Below, in pieces: positions 44,831 to 57,567 of a stretch of 64,000 bases of DNA; within the stretch, counting starts at the first letter, position 1, and each line of letters starts with the position of its first letter. The notes beneath the pieces were generated by a model. The model had not been told where the DNA came from. It made no database searches and was given only the letters and a program-made list of their open reading frames with translations. This DNA comes from Phyto melanocephala (lineage: Eukaryota; Arthropoda; Insecta; Diptera; Rhinophoridae): the NCBI GenBank assembly GCA_941918925.1, contig OW799237.1, positions 71,789,626 through 71,853,625 on the forward strand, given 5' to 3'. The position numbers and the translations under genes were made by a program.

Positions 44831-45870
44831 AAAAGTTTAAGCATCCAATCTAGTTGTCCGATTTTAACAGGATCACATTAACTACAGTACATTTTGTATT
44901 AAAAGATTAAAATTCAATAATAGTGTATCGAGCTCTGAAAGACTAGCCATCCAGCAAAGAGTACTACTTCCATCCTCACATGTTTGTAATAAAGAGTTTA
45001 TTTGACTCTCATTTCCCTACCTGCCTGCTTAAGGTATCCTTTTCGTTACCGATGTCTCATTTGGCTGCTCTATTTTAGACTGTTGTCTCAAGACTTCAAA
45101 TATGCGTATTAATTATGTCTCTTTGCGCACTTTTTTCAAGGCGCCTTCGATGCTCACAATTAATGTCTCTTTAGATGCGCCTTAATCATATCTCTTTTAT
45201 GCGCTTTATTAAAACACCAAAAATTCACTGAAATAATTTCAAAAGTTTAATTTTTAATTAAGGAAAACTTTCGTATATATTTCACCACACTCCAAAAGTT
45301 TTTGTTTATGCTTTAAATCTGAATAAAAAATAAATAAATAGATGTTGCAGAATATCTATGTTCCATATTCCGAGTGTAACTAAATTATGCGTAATTTACA
45401 TTGCAGTGTTGTTGTGTATAACAACAATGTTTTGTTAATGCCGAATGAATTGATTTCCCTCGGAATTCTGAACATCGATCATAAGATCGTTTTATTACTT
45501 TAAAATCAGTCGTAAAAATAAAGAGAGAATTACAGTAAAATCTTTTTTAAACGTTATTTTTGATTTAACACGAGTTCCAAACAAAGAAATATTTAATGAT
45601 TATCTGCAGGGTTCGATATCATCCAAATAGGAACTCTACTTCACGGCTTGTTTACTTTAAGGGAAATACCCTTTTTATTTAACATATCAGTTCGTTAATG
45701 ACACAATATAAATTTTAATAAAGTTCTTAAAGTTTTTGAATTTGAAATCTTCAAATTACATAATCGGAATTGTTAATATCTTTTCAAAAGGTAACAGTGT
45801 GTTAGATTTTTATCTTAGAAAATTGCAATGAGCAATTTTATTTTATTTCGTTTTTACCCTTATTAATACA
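44831..45870. other. Intronic sequence, nothing recognised
   Basis: Contains ATGCGCCTT/ATGTCTCTTT repeats near 45100-45210; no gene recognised. Confidence 0.4.
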
Positions 45871-46100
45871 ATGTCTAAACAACAGCTGAAGAGACAAACA
45901 ATTTCATTAGAAACGAAAATAAAAATAAAAGACTGTCTAAGAAGAGACGAAGGTTCAACATCTGTTGGAAGAGCTTTTGGTTTTAACGAAGCAACAATAA
46001 GAACAATTAAAAAAAAATGAGTTCCATTCGACAATCAGTAATTTCTAGGTCTGCATTTCGTTCAAAAACAACTTCTTATAGTAGAAATTCTACTTTGAAG
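45871..46100 (+). pseudogene. pogo/Tigger (CENP-B-type) transposase N-terminus
   Basis: MSKQQLKRQTISLETKIKIK then DCLRRDEGSTSVGRAFGFNE ATIRTIKK is the CENP-B N-terminal helix-turn-helix typical of Tigger/Jerky transposases. A one-base shift in an A-run near 46013 continues SIRQSVISRSAFRSKTTSYS RNSTLKKT before a stop. No DDE domain follows. The minus-strand frame over this stretch is a shadow. Confidence 0.75.
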
Positions 46101-46297
46101 AAAACTTAAAAACATGTGACAGACCTTATGACAAAAAACCCTATAGAGGCCTCTGCATTAGAACCTAGAAAACCTAACAGTTGTGTTAGACATATCCTCT
46201 GACGACAGTGCTATTTTTAAGCCAGTCCATAATAAACGTACACGATTGTTATTAATTAGCGATGAGTAGCTGTGCTCTTGTTTCCTATATTTTTTAT

Positions 46298-47036
46298 TAT
46301 ACCCTTCACCTGTGGTGCACAAGGGTATATATAGCTTTGTCATTCCGTTTGTAATTTCTACAATTTTCATTTCCGACCCCATAAAGTATATATTTTCTGA
46401 AAGCTTATGAATAGAGGAGTCGATTAAGCCCTGACCGTCTGTCCGTCTGCCCGTCTGTCCGTGTGTTGGTTGAAATCAACTTTTAGAAGCAACTATATGT
46501 TCCTCAGATCTGTATATGGTATCAATCTCTTGGAAATATCCAGGAATGAATCGCTATTGAAATTCAGCACAATATCGCCCCATAACTTTCTGAGATATGA
46601 GCAAAAAACCACGACCACCTCGTTTTTTTTCACAATTACAACAACAACATACATACATAGTTACATGTAAAAAACATACCAAACAAAAAAAATTACAAAA
46701 AAAAATATATTAAAAATAAGAAAAAAATAATAAAAAAAACTAAAAAAAAAATTTAAAAAAAATTTAAAAAAAATTTTTAAAAATTTTTCTAAAAAAATTT
46801 TTTAAAAAAATTTAAAAAAAATATAAAAAAAATAATAAAATATAAATAATATATTAAATAAAATAAAATAAAATTTTTTTGGCTCAGCTGGGATTCGATG
46901 CCACATTTATTCTAACGTGTACGTATGCACGTATTTTATATGGGATGAATGGTGATACAAACAATTGTTATTGCATGACTACACGTTGTGAAGGGTATAT
47001 AAGATTCGGCACGGCCGAATATAGCACTGTTACTTG
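46298..47036 (+). repeat. Dispersed family A repeat, full length
   Basis: Same order as 43638-44477: TATACCCTTCACCTGTGG, core words, an A-rich rather than T-rich central tract (46680-46870), GATGAATGGTGATACAAACA, hairpin ATTCGGCACGGCCGAAT and TAGCACTGTTACTTG. The central tract has the opposite A/T strand bias to the 43638 copy. Confidence 0.85.
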
Positions 47037-48186
47037 TTTTTTATTTTTTTGTACTTGAATTTAAACTGTAAACTAAATAATAAATATGAATTGTTTGGTT
47101 TTATTATTACTTAATGGAGTTTAATATCACTTTTTTTGCACGGTTTTTTAAGAAAATATTTGAATTTTTTTCATTTTACACGACTTTTAAAGGTTGGGCA
47201 ACATATCGCCAAATTTACATATAAATCGTGTATTTTTTTACACGATTTTGAATTACACGGTTTTTTTTAGGAATGTACCCCTACCGTGTAAAAAAAGATT
47301 TTACTGTATTTATAATCTCTGCTTTACACGTTTACTGCATCCTCGTGAGCTAGAGATTTCGGTTTATTTTATATTAAAATATTTCTGGCTTACACAAACG
47401 CAGCCTTAGAAGCGTAAGTTGCACTTGAACAGTTTAATAGCCAACCCAGAAAATAAGGCCCATAATTAAGTCGACAGCAGTAACATTAAATACTCTCATG
47501 TTTGTTCTTATTTTTTGTTTTGCCAAAATAACATAAATATATTGATTTGTCTGAACAGTTGAAATAGTGAGTATCTTCAAATAAGAGCTTAAGATAAAGC
47601 GATCTAATCTAATCGAAATAATATAGATTCTACCGTATGACTCAATTCTGCAACGTATTGAAGATACTATTCTGGGACCAAAATATGACATGCGAATTCG
47701 ATTGTAATTTTAAATTTTTTTTTATTAGAATCCCTATACCAAAAGCACAGCAAATTCGAAAGTTATAGTTAAATTACGATCGCGTTCGAAGTTTGTAATT
47801 TGGGCCCTGTATAGAAATATTTCCATTACGCTCTGTTAAGCATTAAAAATTTAATAATCATATGGTAGATAGAAAATGGTGACTACTTAGTTACTGCTAT
47901 ACAAAATTAAGTCTCAATTTGCTGGCAAGGCTAGACTTCTTAAATTTAACAATTTTCTGTTGGGTGGAAGAAGTTTTTTTAATGTAATTTTCTTTTGATC
48001 TTTCTTTTTTTCATGTTCATTATTCTTTAAAAGTTCTTGCAAATAATTCTTTCTTTAACATCCTTCATTAATGTATTCATTCTTCTATTCTCTGCTGATA
48101 GTTCTTTGTTAAGAAGTTAGTGTCTGAAAAATATAGGAGAATAAGTTTTATGCGAAAATGTTTGGTTTTGTCCTGCGTTGCCAGAT
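47037..48186. other. Intronic sequence, nothing recognised
   Basis: TACACG/CGTGTA words recur at 47180-47330; otherwise featureless AT-rich DNA. Confidence 0.4.
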
Positions 48187-48420
48187 TATACAAATTGCAC
48201 CGGTTCTTCTAAAGGGGTCAACTTAAAATTTTCAATTTTCACTTTTTGTCAGAAAATCATATACAATGGTGTTATCTATCCATCGTTAAAAAAAGTTGCA
48301 GTTGTATCCTCTTTCTGTGATATACATACATCTGTAAAAATATTAAAGAAAGCATCTGTATATCTCTGCTGACAATTTGTAAATTTAAAGTTGACTCCCT
48401 TTAGAGAAACCGGTCCGATG
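48187..48420. mobile_element. Foldback or MITE-like inverted repeat
   Basis: ACCGGTTCTTCTAAAGGGGT CAACTT near 48198 and its imperfect complement AAGTTGACTCCCTTTAGAGA AACCGGT near 48388-48414, with TTGTCAG/CTGACAA further in. Arms of about 55 bp enclose about 110 bp. Non-coding. Confidence 0.65.
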
Positions 48421-50547
48421 TGTTTAATAGAATAGCAAGATAATAGAAAGTTAACTGCATCTTCATGCAAATTTGCTGTTAAAGAATACATTGCAGTAGC
48501 GTATTCATAAACATGCCTCCACCGATGTCAAACTTAGCCAATTATTATTGTTCGCTAAATTTCCAAAAATGGACCGATGATAACGCTTGGCCGCCAAACT
48601 GATACAGTAATTTTTCGAGAACTATTTTTGCATTTCTTTGAGCATTTCAAAAAAATCATGAACAAGGGTTTGCTGCACACAACGGTATCTATTGTTAAAA
48701 ATTCCCTAGTTTGTAATAAATAAATATCACAGAATGAGAACTTTACTCTTGACATTTAATTATTCGACAAATTTTCCGTATTTAAAAAAGGTTTTTGTTG
48801 CTCTGATTATAAAACTATACTCAGGAAAACATTTTTCAAGTTAGTAGTTCAAAATAAATTCTATTTTTGTTTTATTGGAAAAAATAAACACGATTTCATT
48901 CAAGTGGCTACCGCAGTACTTAGCTTTTCCAGACTTCGTTGATAGTTTTTGTTCACGAATGGCTCGTACGATATTAGCCGTAAGTATTTAAATTAAATTA
49001 ATAGAAATTTAGTATAGTTCCACCCTAAAAAATGTTCTCTTAAAATTGTTTTCTTCATTCTGGCAACGATATTTTTGGTTTTAGTGTTAATAGATCTTGA
49101 CTGACGACTGGCCTTTCCGGCAAAATACAAGTGTGAGTGTGTACGTGTCTGTCTAAGACATTTTTCTTACTTAAAAGTTTTGCCCTGTTGTACTGTTCAT
49201 AGTATTTGTCTTATTTTTACTTGAAAGTTCAAAATGCCGTTACACTTATGGTGTCATCATTGTTGTCCAATGCACTCATCGCTTCAGAAATCTTTTCAAA
49301 TTGCACACTTCTTCTTTAGTTGCTGGTCTTGTGCTGATGTTGTTCCTGCACTTGAATGGATTTCTCCCTGTTTATCTTATGTGTGTGTGTGTGTGTCTGT
49401 GCCTGTGCCTGTGCATGTGTAGTTGTTGGAAAACTTACTGTTCATCTCCTTGGTGTTGTTTGATAAGTGGTAACCACTTATAAATTTAATTTTTGGGTTT
49501 ATTTTGTTCTTCATTGAAAATATTAAAACTGGCCTGTGGTAGTTTATTTTTTTATTTTTTTACCATGCTGTCATGCTATTCAGATCCCCTAGTATGGTTT
49601 CCTTAATTTGTTGCTTGAAAAAAAAAAAAAACTAAAACATAGAAGGATGCTCAAAAATTCTTGTAAAGTTTTTCTTATTTTTTTAAAATTTTTTTCCCCA
49701 AAGACAATTCCGTTAAGCTGCATTTTATGTTGCTAACAAAACTTTGCTGTTTATTTGCTGGGCATTTCACTCATCTGCATTTAACATTTATTTTTATTTT
49801 TTTTTTGTTTTTTTTTTTGTACAAGTGAGCACTTCTATATATCCAGGCTTATGTTCCTTTCGTATTCTCTTAGGTATGTAAGTTAGTTTATTTGCTCCAT
49901 CATTGTCATACTAGAAATTTCAACGCATTGAAAATAATCCTTTGGTATTAAACTTGTTAAAATTTAATGAAGTTTAAAGCTGTTTGGATCTGGTCTTAAT
50001 TTCTGCCTTAAATACAATACATAGTGTTGGCCAGACTGTTACAATGCAAGTCCCCTTTTCTCATTTTTTTATATAATGTTTTTTTTTTGTTGCTATTTTT
50101 TTTTCGCTTGTTTTTGTGGGATTTAATTTATGCTTTATTACTTATGCACTTCCTTGCAGGATATTATTAAGTTAATTAGCAAGTTTTGCTGCATAAGTTT
50201 AAGATGTTTGCATACTCACGATTAAAGGATAAAGGATAAAATGTTTAATGAGCAGTGATTTATATTTATTCATCTTACAGGCACTATTGAAACTTAAAAG
50301 GTACTTTAATTTGATTAACCTATTATTTTCTTAACAGTTAAAAAAGTATCTAATGATATTCACAAATTGTTTTGAGTTTGCGATTTATGTCTTAACCTAA
50401 TTTATTTAATAAATTTATGTATTTAAACAACAATATTGATAACTTGTGGACAGAAATCTTTTTAGTCTCTAATACATACATACATATTTACAAATTTTTT
50501 ACCTCAAATTTCCTTTTTATAATGAATTTTAAAAAATTTTAAACAAT
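48421..50547. other. Intronic sequence with a TG microsatellite
   Basis: (TG)n with TGCCTG variants at about 49380-49420. No gene or terminal repeat recognised. Confidence 0.45.
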
Positions 50548-50788
50548 GGGTGCCCCGGTGTACTAGTCAGTAGTTTGCTGTTCTGCTAGTTTTAGGGGTT
50601 GCGGGTTCGATTCCCGCCAGATACACTGGACTGGTTTACTTCTTTTCTCTTTTATTCTAACTATTTCTATTCTTATTCTATTCTTCTCTTTATTTCTATA
50701 TTAAGGACTCACAATGGACCGTAATGGTCTCCGGGTGAGAGTGTGAGGGTAACTTTGCACCAGCCTTATCCACCTACCTACCTATAGG
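50548..50788 (+). mobile_element. tRNA-derived SINE, full length
   Basis: The head is tRNA-like: GGGTGCCCCGGTGTACTAGT opens it, and GCGGGTTCGATTCCCGC forms a perfect T-arm with the B-box GGTTCGATTCC. The body runs CACAATGGACCGTAATGGTC and GGGTGAGAGTGTGAGGG, with a (CCTA)n tail. It is flanked by AAACAAT (50541-50547 and 50789-50795). The body and tail are shared with 14989-15078, which shows mobility. Transcription would use an internal RNA polymerase III promoter. The LINE partner is unknown. Confidence 0.9.
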
Positions 50789-50795
50789 AAACAAT

Positions 50796-51500
50796 AATTT
50801 ATAGAAACACTTTTGCTACATTTGCTAGTAATAGACCGTTTGCATAAAATATATTCCATTCATTGAAAATGTCTTTGACATAGTGTTCTTACATTGGAAA
50901 GGGTTTATTTATATGTGTCCAGCTCACCTTAGATGCTGACACAGAATTGCATCCGCAAAAGCACTGTTAAGAGAATACAGTCCATAACTTAATCGTTGTT
51001 GACATAAAATACTTGCATATTGTCAATTAAATTTTCTTTCGTTTTGTTGTTCTAAAATAACAAAAACATATTTGCTCAATTGACAACCTGTCGTAGGAGT
51101 CATAGGTTGTTATAAATGAAGAAAAACGGCTATAGTACTAACATTCCCAACTGTGATGTACTATATATACGATAGGTAAAATTGTTGTAAGTGTTGTACA
51201 GAAAATTAACGCAGGAATTATCAACAAAATGTGTACAACTACTACAACGTACAACACCTACGACAGCTTGTGAATTGAGCAAATGTTTATTGAAAGTATG
51301 GTAGGATCGAATATACCAGCTAAAGGCGATTATTTTACGGATTAACTCAAAGATACGGACTAACTAAAAGTTCAAAGTTCATAGGAAAAAAAAAATAATT
51401 GTTAATTAGGTAACGGTACTTTTGTAGTGCCGCGTTAAAATTATACAATGTGAGAGAAAACTGAAATAAAAGGAGGAAAATGGCCAAAATAATTGCGTGA
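50796..51500. other. Intronic sequence, nothing recognised
   Basis: ACAACACTTACAAC-type words near 51187-51260 recur; no element assigned. Confidence 0.35.
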
Positions 51501-51845
51501 TTAATTCATATTAAAATTTTTAATTTTAATGCCTGAACTAATGAGCGTTATTGTAAAAAAACTAATACTGAATACTGAACGTAGTGTCTCAGAGGTTATA
51601 CAAGAATTAGTAGCTTCGCAATTTCTACTAGCACTTTTATTGCTGTTGTTGAAGTGCAAATATTGTGATTTGTTATGCGTGATCTGGATTGGATTTTCCA
51701 AATGCAATCCTGCAACACGCAGAGATTGCCCTTGTGCTGTGTTGATGGTATAAGCGAAGGCAAGGCGAACTGGAAACTTTAGTTGTTTGAAGTTAAGAGG
51801 CAAATCGGTGGGAACCATTGGAATACGTAAAAATAGCTCAAAATA
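51501..51845 (-). pseudogene. Helitron helicase (PIF1-like) C-terminal fragment
   Basis: The frame reads FLRIPMVPTDLPLNFKQLKF then PVRLAFAYTINTAQGQSLRV AGLHLENP. This is the late helicase motif region of RepHel proteins (PT.LPF.FKR.QFP...AFA.TINK.QGQSL....L.L...), which belong to superfamily 1 PIF1-like helicases. The following G.LYVA.SR motif is not recognisable; the rest of the frame looks random. The ATPase N-terminus and Rep nuclease are absent. Confidence 0.82.
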
Positions 51846-52325
51846 ATAACTTTTTTTGTAATGTGGGTGGCACCTCCCACTTTTCTAATTATATAGTCAT
51901 GAGAGCTAAGTATGTGTGCAAAGTTTCAGAAAAATCGATGAAGTTTAAGTAGCTGAAAATGATAACTTTTTTGATGGGCGTGACTCTGCCCACTTTTCTA
52001 ATCACGAAATTGTAGTCATGATAGCTCAATATGTGTGCAAAAATTGGTCCAGTGGAAGTACATCAAAATTATACCTTTTTTTATGGGCGTGGCACTGCTC
52101 ACCTTTCTAATCTCAAAATAGTATAGTCATGACAGCTCAATATGCGTGCAAAGTTTCAGAAAAATCGGTCCAGTGCAAGTACATCCTAAGTATAACTTTT
52201 TTATGGGCGAATCCCCGCCTACTGGAATGTGTACAACAACTTGCCAACGTTTGAGTCCGATCGGCTTTACGGTTTTGGAGTCTATAGCTAACACACGCAC
52301 AGACAGTTTCACTTTTATAAATAGA
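51501..52325 (-). mobile_element. Helitron, copy 5, with helicase remnant
   Basis: On the minus strand the 5' end is A|TCTATTTATAAAAGTG at 52325, then the family leader and four decayed monomers to about 51845. Instead of the CTAG terminus the sequence passes into a frame encoding part of a Helitron helicase. This is the only copy here joined to Helitron coding sequence. The 3' hairpin and CTAG are missing. Confidence 0.78.
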
Positions 52326-54119
52326 TAATGGATTTTATGGGGTGATAACATTTCTAGTTTTTATGTTGTTATATTTTAAATATTATTTGATATTTTTCAA
52401 TGCAACATATTTTTATTTTGCAGGAACAAGCAATGATTTTGTTGGAATAAACAGTTTGTTCTAAGCGTTACCCACATGAAATTTAGCTTAGCCTTTATAT
52501 TGTAGTTCTGCTGATATTGCAAAAGTAATAATAAATATGTATGTGGGTACCCGTTCCTCCCTTTAGCATCTACAAAATGTTGTTGGAACTGCAGTTTCTT
52601 CTAAGAGTTACTCAGAAAAACTTTAGTGTGTCACTCTTTTTTAGGAAAAAAATAATAATTACTTTGTTTTTGGGGTAGCCGTTCTTACCCTCCTTTACCT
52701 TCAAGCTTTCATTGGAACTTACCGTTTGTTCTATGTGTTACTCGCACAAAATTTAGTGAGTCTACCTATTGTAGTTGTAGGAATTAAGTCTCGAAAAAAG
52801 GGGCCAATCTCTTTACGTCGGAATTGTGTTTCATTGCACTTTTTCCATTTTTATTTTATCCTTTGCTTTAGCATAATCCACTAAAAGTTTATTGCTTGCC
52901 CAGGTATAGCTACATTTCCGCTGTGTCTGCTATTTTACTATTTGCCAAATTCTGTTTTTGTTTTATTTATTGTTTTTATTTTTTTTTATCCATTTGCCTG
53001 TTATTACAGGAAATGAAAATTTTAATATCTTTATGGTTTCTACTCAAAGCAAACTATGACTACAATAGAATATATTTTCTACAAACGTAAATGTGGCATT
53101 TATTCGAAATGTTTTGTTAAATGGTTAAAATAAAACCCGGAATTAAGTAACATTTACGGTTTCAGCACAATACGAGAGATAAAGTTTTATTAAAACGAAG
53201 AACAATTATTATGATATTTTAAATATTTACTTTAAAGGAAATAATTCCCCACAAAAAGCAATAAATACACTGAAAAAATTTGTTATCTTTTTAGTAAATG
53301 GAAAAAAATTATAGCTTGTATTCTACTTATCATACTTTTTCAATTGGTAACCATATTGAGGGGTATTCAGAATATATGTAAGCCGTCATCTTGTGGCGGC
53401 GGTCATTTTAGACTTAATTGTGCAATTTGGTAATAAAGTTTCCCAAACAAAAAGTTATAAAGCCTCTGCTTATAGAGTTTTTTCAGATATGCGACGACTA
53501 ATATTTACAACTATTCCGACCCCGTTTAAGCTTCAATGTCTGAAGAACTCCATTGAAGTCTGTACCAAGTTTACTGACATTGACGCAATGCCATAATTTT
53601 TGAAACCAATTTTTGAATTATTTAAATACATTTGCCCATAATCATGGACAAACTTTTCTGAAAAGCTAACTTTTAGTCTATTATAGACGAAACAAAACGT
53701 TAAGTGCGGTGTAGCTTCCCAGCAAAATCACATAAACTAGTTATTTTTCGACAAAATAACTACTTATTTTTGTTTGAGTTGTCCCAGAAATTATGACCCT
53801 CGCTTACAAATGTACTTACCAAAAGCAATGAAATGAGTAGTTACCAGTAAAGCTGAATTATACCTGAATATTTTTACACTGTTGCGATACAAAACAATAT
53901 AAAAATTATAATATTTATAAAGTTAATTACTGCAAAAAACTAGTTAACTGTTTAAAAAAAATTTACAAAAAAGAATTTACGAAGGTGTACCAACAGGTCA
54001 TTATTCTGTATTTTAAAATAATGATGTTGGTGACGACCCCTCATTACTATGTAATGTATGAAATAATGACAATCTACTACACAATTTGAAAGAGTTCCTC
54101 CACCTATACCGACGGATAT
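52326..54119. other. Intronic sequence; one unassigned open frame
   Basis: Contains a frame at 53393-53596 without known motif. The rest is AT-rich; no terminal repeats recognised. Confidence 0.35.
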
Positions 54120-54245
54120 TGCTCAATAGACTCCCCTATTTATAAATTTTCAGAAAATATGTACTTTGTAGAATCGTAAATAAATCTTGTAGAAATTACA
54201 AACGGAATGATAAAGCACCACAGCTAAAGGAAAATTTTATCTAAA
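54120..54245 (-). repeat. Family A repeat fragment
   Basis: Minus strand: TTTGTAATTTCTACAAGATT, TACAAAGTACATATTTTCTG and AATAGGGGAGTC, in family A order. Confidence 0.55.
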
Positions 54246-54338
54246 ATTAAGAATTAGGGATGCGTACATTTTCGCCAAATTCGAATATTCGTTACAGCAC
54301 TAATCTATACATACATATGCACTCATGTGAACATTTAA

Positions 54339-55560
54339 CAAGTAAGAGCACTATATTCGGCTGAGCCGAATCTTTTATACCCACCACCAATTTTGTGTAC
54401 TTTTATAGCACAAAATTTATTATTTTGTTTATAACTTTAATCGCTATTCTTTGTATTCTTTTCTTTTCTTCTTTTCTTTGTATAACTTCGGTATGCTAGT
54501 AAAATGTTTTTGTAAATTTAGTCTTTCAATAAAGTGGGCGTTAAGGTAGGCGTGTCGAAGCTGTTTCTGCTAATAGATAAAACTTAGATATTTCGTTGTA
54601 GTCCTTTATTATATTATTAATTATGTATAAGCATTTGAGATCAAGCATTATATGGGAGGTAGGCGTTAAAGTGGTCGTGTCACCTAAACTTTCTGGCATA
54701 ACAATGGCATTTTTTAGAAGGATATATGTAGCAAATTTAATCATCATACCTCTTAATTTGGTTGGTTTTGAGCTTTTAAATTTCATTAACAGTAGATAAC
54801 AAAAAAAGTGGTCATATTAGTAGGCGTGTCGTAGTTGTTTCTGCTAATGAACAAAACTTAGATATTTAAATATAGTCCTTTATTATTCCAAAATCTTTAT
54901 TCCAAGAGAAATTTTATGAATTTGAGATAAAACGTTATATGGGAGGTGGGCGTGTCACATTTATTTTCCGTTAAAACAAAGCCTTTAACCAAAAAACAAT
55001 GTTGACAAAATTTTAGAATCTTACATCTAATTATGTCAGTTTTATTAGGTTTTTAATTTTAAATGTACACTGTGCGTTATAAATTTTCGTACATTTTGTT
55101 CTATAACTCTTTTTCTTATGCATAGATTTAAGCAATTTTCAGGAAAAAATATTGTTTTTACTCAGGAAATATATATTAGAAGTTTCATGGCTCTACGTTA
55201 ATGCGTTTAGAAACAATTCCATTTTATTCGATGTTGGAAGGACACGGTTGTTTCGATCTAATCTTGCATTACGAGCTATAACTCTCCTTCTAATATTCCG
55301 ATTTAGCCCATTTTTAATACCAAACAAACCTTGTCTATAAGAAAGATTCTGGCAAAATTTAAGCCACCTAGCTTTTCGGTTCGAACTCTATCGTGCTTTC
55401 AACAGACGGACAGACGGACGGACATAGCTAGATCGACATAAAATCAAACCACGATTTAGAATATATATACTTTATGGGGTCTAAAATGGATATTTCGATG
55501 TGTTTCAAACGGAATGACAAAATGAATATACCCGCACCTTTTTTTTTTGGTGTCGAGTAT
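54339..55560 (+). repeat. Dispersed family B repeat, copy 2
   Basis: It starts CAAGTAAGAGCACTATATTC GGCTGAGCCGAATC and TTTTATACCCACCACCAATT and ends ACGGAATGACAAAATGAATA TACCC...GGTGTCGAGTAT. It has fewer internal GTGGGCGTT units than 19361-20897. Both copies contain ACAGACGGACAGACG near the 3' end. Frames at 54541 (minus) and 55152 are shadows. Confidence 0.8.
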
Positions 55561-57567
55561 AAAAAAATAAAAATAAGTTATACAAATGTGATAATATAGC
55601 GATATAAATTATATAGGCACATTACATGCATAATGTTCATAGTGGTGCTTTTAAATTTTAATAGTTTTCAATACTTCACACTATTTACTAAATTTGTAAT
55701 TTATTATTTTTTTTCTCACTTGATACAAATGTTTTAATAAATTAACTTTAAGCGTAACTTTAAGGTTATAATTTTATTTTAGTCCTTTTTTTCATTGAAA
55801 AAAAAGCACATTAAAACTTTCTCGTTCTTATTAACCACCATTACATAATTGTTCAAAACTATTAGCTGGAATATAGCAGTGTTTGTTTTGTTGTTGTTTT
55901 AGTGGTCAAACTAATTTTGATTTTAATTAATTTTAGTTTTTTCTTTGGCTCCATAGCAATTTTGCAAAAGAAACGACGAAGGAAACATTTTTGAAAGTTG
56001 AGAAATAAATGCAAAAAAAATGCTGTTACAACATATGCTTTTAATGTGTAGGTGATAAAAGAAAGGAACAACTTTTTATCTCTACTTCTGCATACGCAGC
56101 AAACAACAGCAGCAAGTTTAATAATTGTAATAGTACAAAAGCAGTAGACATATACTACATATACAGCTGCAACAGCTATCTAACGAATAATGAATGCAAC
56201 AAACCAATTTTTTTAAACTAAAATAACACAAACACACACACTGTCAACTGTACTAAAGAAAAAAAAAACTTTCACAAACACTACCCAAAACACACATTCG
56301 CATAAATATGTAGTTCTACTAAGAACACATCTTCTTAACGTAACAGCTATCTGAAAAATACACTTAAAAACAGGCAACAAAAATATAAAAAAAATTGTAA
56401 CAGATTGTGTGGCAGGAAAAAATTATTCTTGTGTTATAGGTATCCCCTGTATGTATGTATGTACAAACACCATACAAGATGAATACATAGAAGTGTGTAG
56501 TTGGTTTGCTTCAGCCAGTAGTGGTGGTAAGAGTAAAAATACTTTTTGAAAAAACTTAAGCAGAAAAAAAAATCATGTTAATTACGATGCAAAAAAGTTT
56601 CTTTTTATTTTTCTAATTACGCTCTACTACTGCCACTTCTGTAATACACTACACAACTACTTACTGATGCCGAATAAGAAAGTTAAAGATTTCCCAAAAG
56701 CAAAACTAACTTGAAACAAAAAAATAAAAAACACTAAGAATTGCAAATAAAAAAAAAAAAATAAAAAACACTAAGAATTGCAAATAAAAAAAAAAAATAA
56801 AAAACATCATTATTAAAGACGAACGAGAGTAATGTTTAGGATACTTCATACAGGGTGTCTCACTTGAAACTGTTAATGATAATCTGCATTGCATACAAAA
56901 GTCTTGCTTGTACCCATTGTATTGAATCAGTGTTTAGCCGTTAATCTTTTCGTGATTTAGTGTCACACAGCGAACGACGCAATTGACTCATACTGTCGCG
57001 ATGTGAAAATATGGTTATATCTTGTTTCAATAATGTAAATCTATCATCGAAATCTTGTTTTTTCTCTTACTTAAGCATTTTCTTTTGAGGTTTTCTAAAT
57101 TTTAAAATGTCTGCCAATGAGCTATAATCGACCCATATCTTTAAAGGCAATGTAAACCAGTCCATCGTCCAACTTTAAAAGGGCCTATGCGGCATAGCTG
57201 TTGAAAATTTAAATGTGTTCAAGAAAACTATGTAGTACATAATTAGACACTTTATATCTTCTACGCAGGTTACACATATTGCGCCATTTTAACATCAATA
57301 CAACGTATTGAAGTTGCAAAAAGTTTTATATAATAATTTCTATAGTTAAAGGTAAATTCTTTTTTCTAGAAAAGTTTAAATATATTTACAGCAAAATTGA
57401 ATTTGTGGCTTAAAATTGGCTGCTATTAAGGCATTCTAAACATTTAAGCACATCATTGCATCTAAATATAAAATCATTCATTATTGCAAAAAAAAAAAAA
57501 AATGCCAAATCATTGCTAACAGACCTGGGATAAATGCATTTAATCAGAAAAATCATTGATAATTTTT
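55561..57567. other. Intronic sequence; short tandem duplication and one transposon-like end
   Basis: A 37-bp unit containing AAAAAACACTAAGAATTGCA is tandemly repeated at 56723-56795. ACAGGGTGTCTCACTTGAAA at about 56850 looks like a single mariner-type terminus without partner. Otherwise nothing recognised. Confidence 0.4.

Noticed and set aside
53393..53596. 67-codon frame (VSQTKSYKASAYRVFSDMRR...) that looks protein-like
   Set aside because: No motif I can name, no terminal repeats and no splice context consistent with TPPII; left as unassigned intron.
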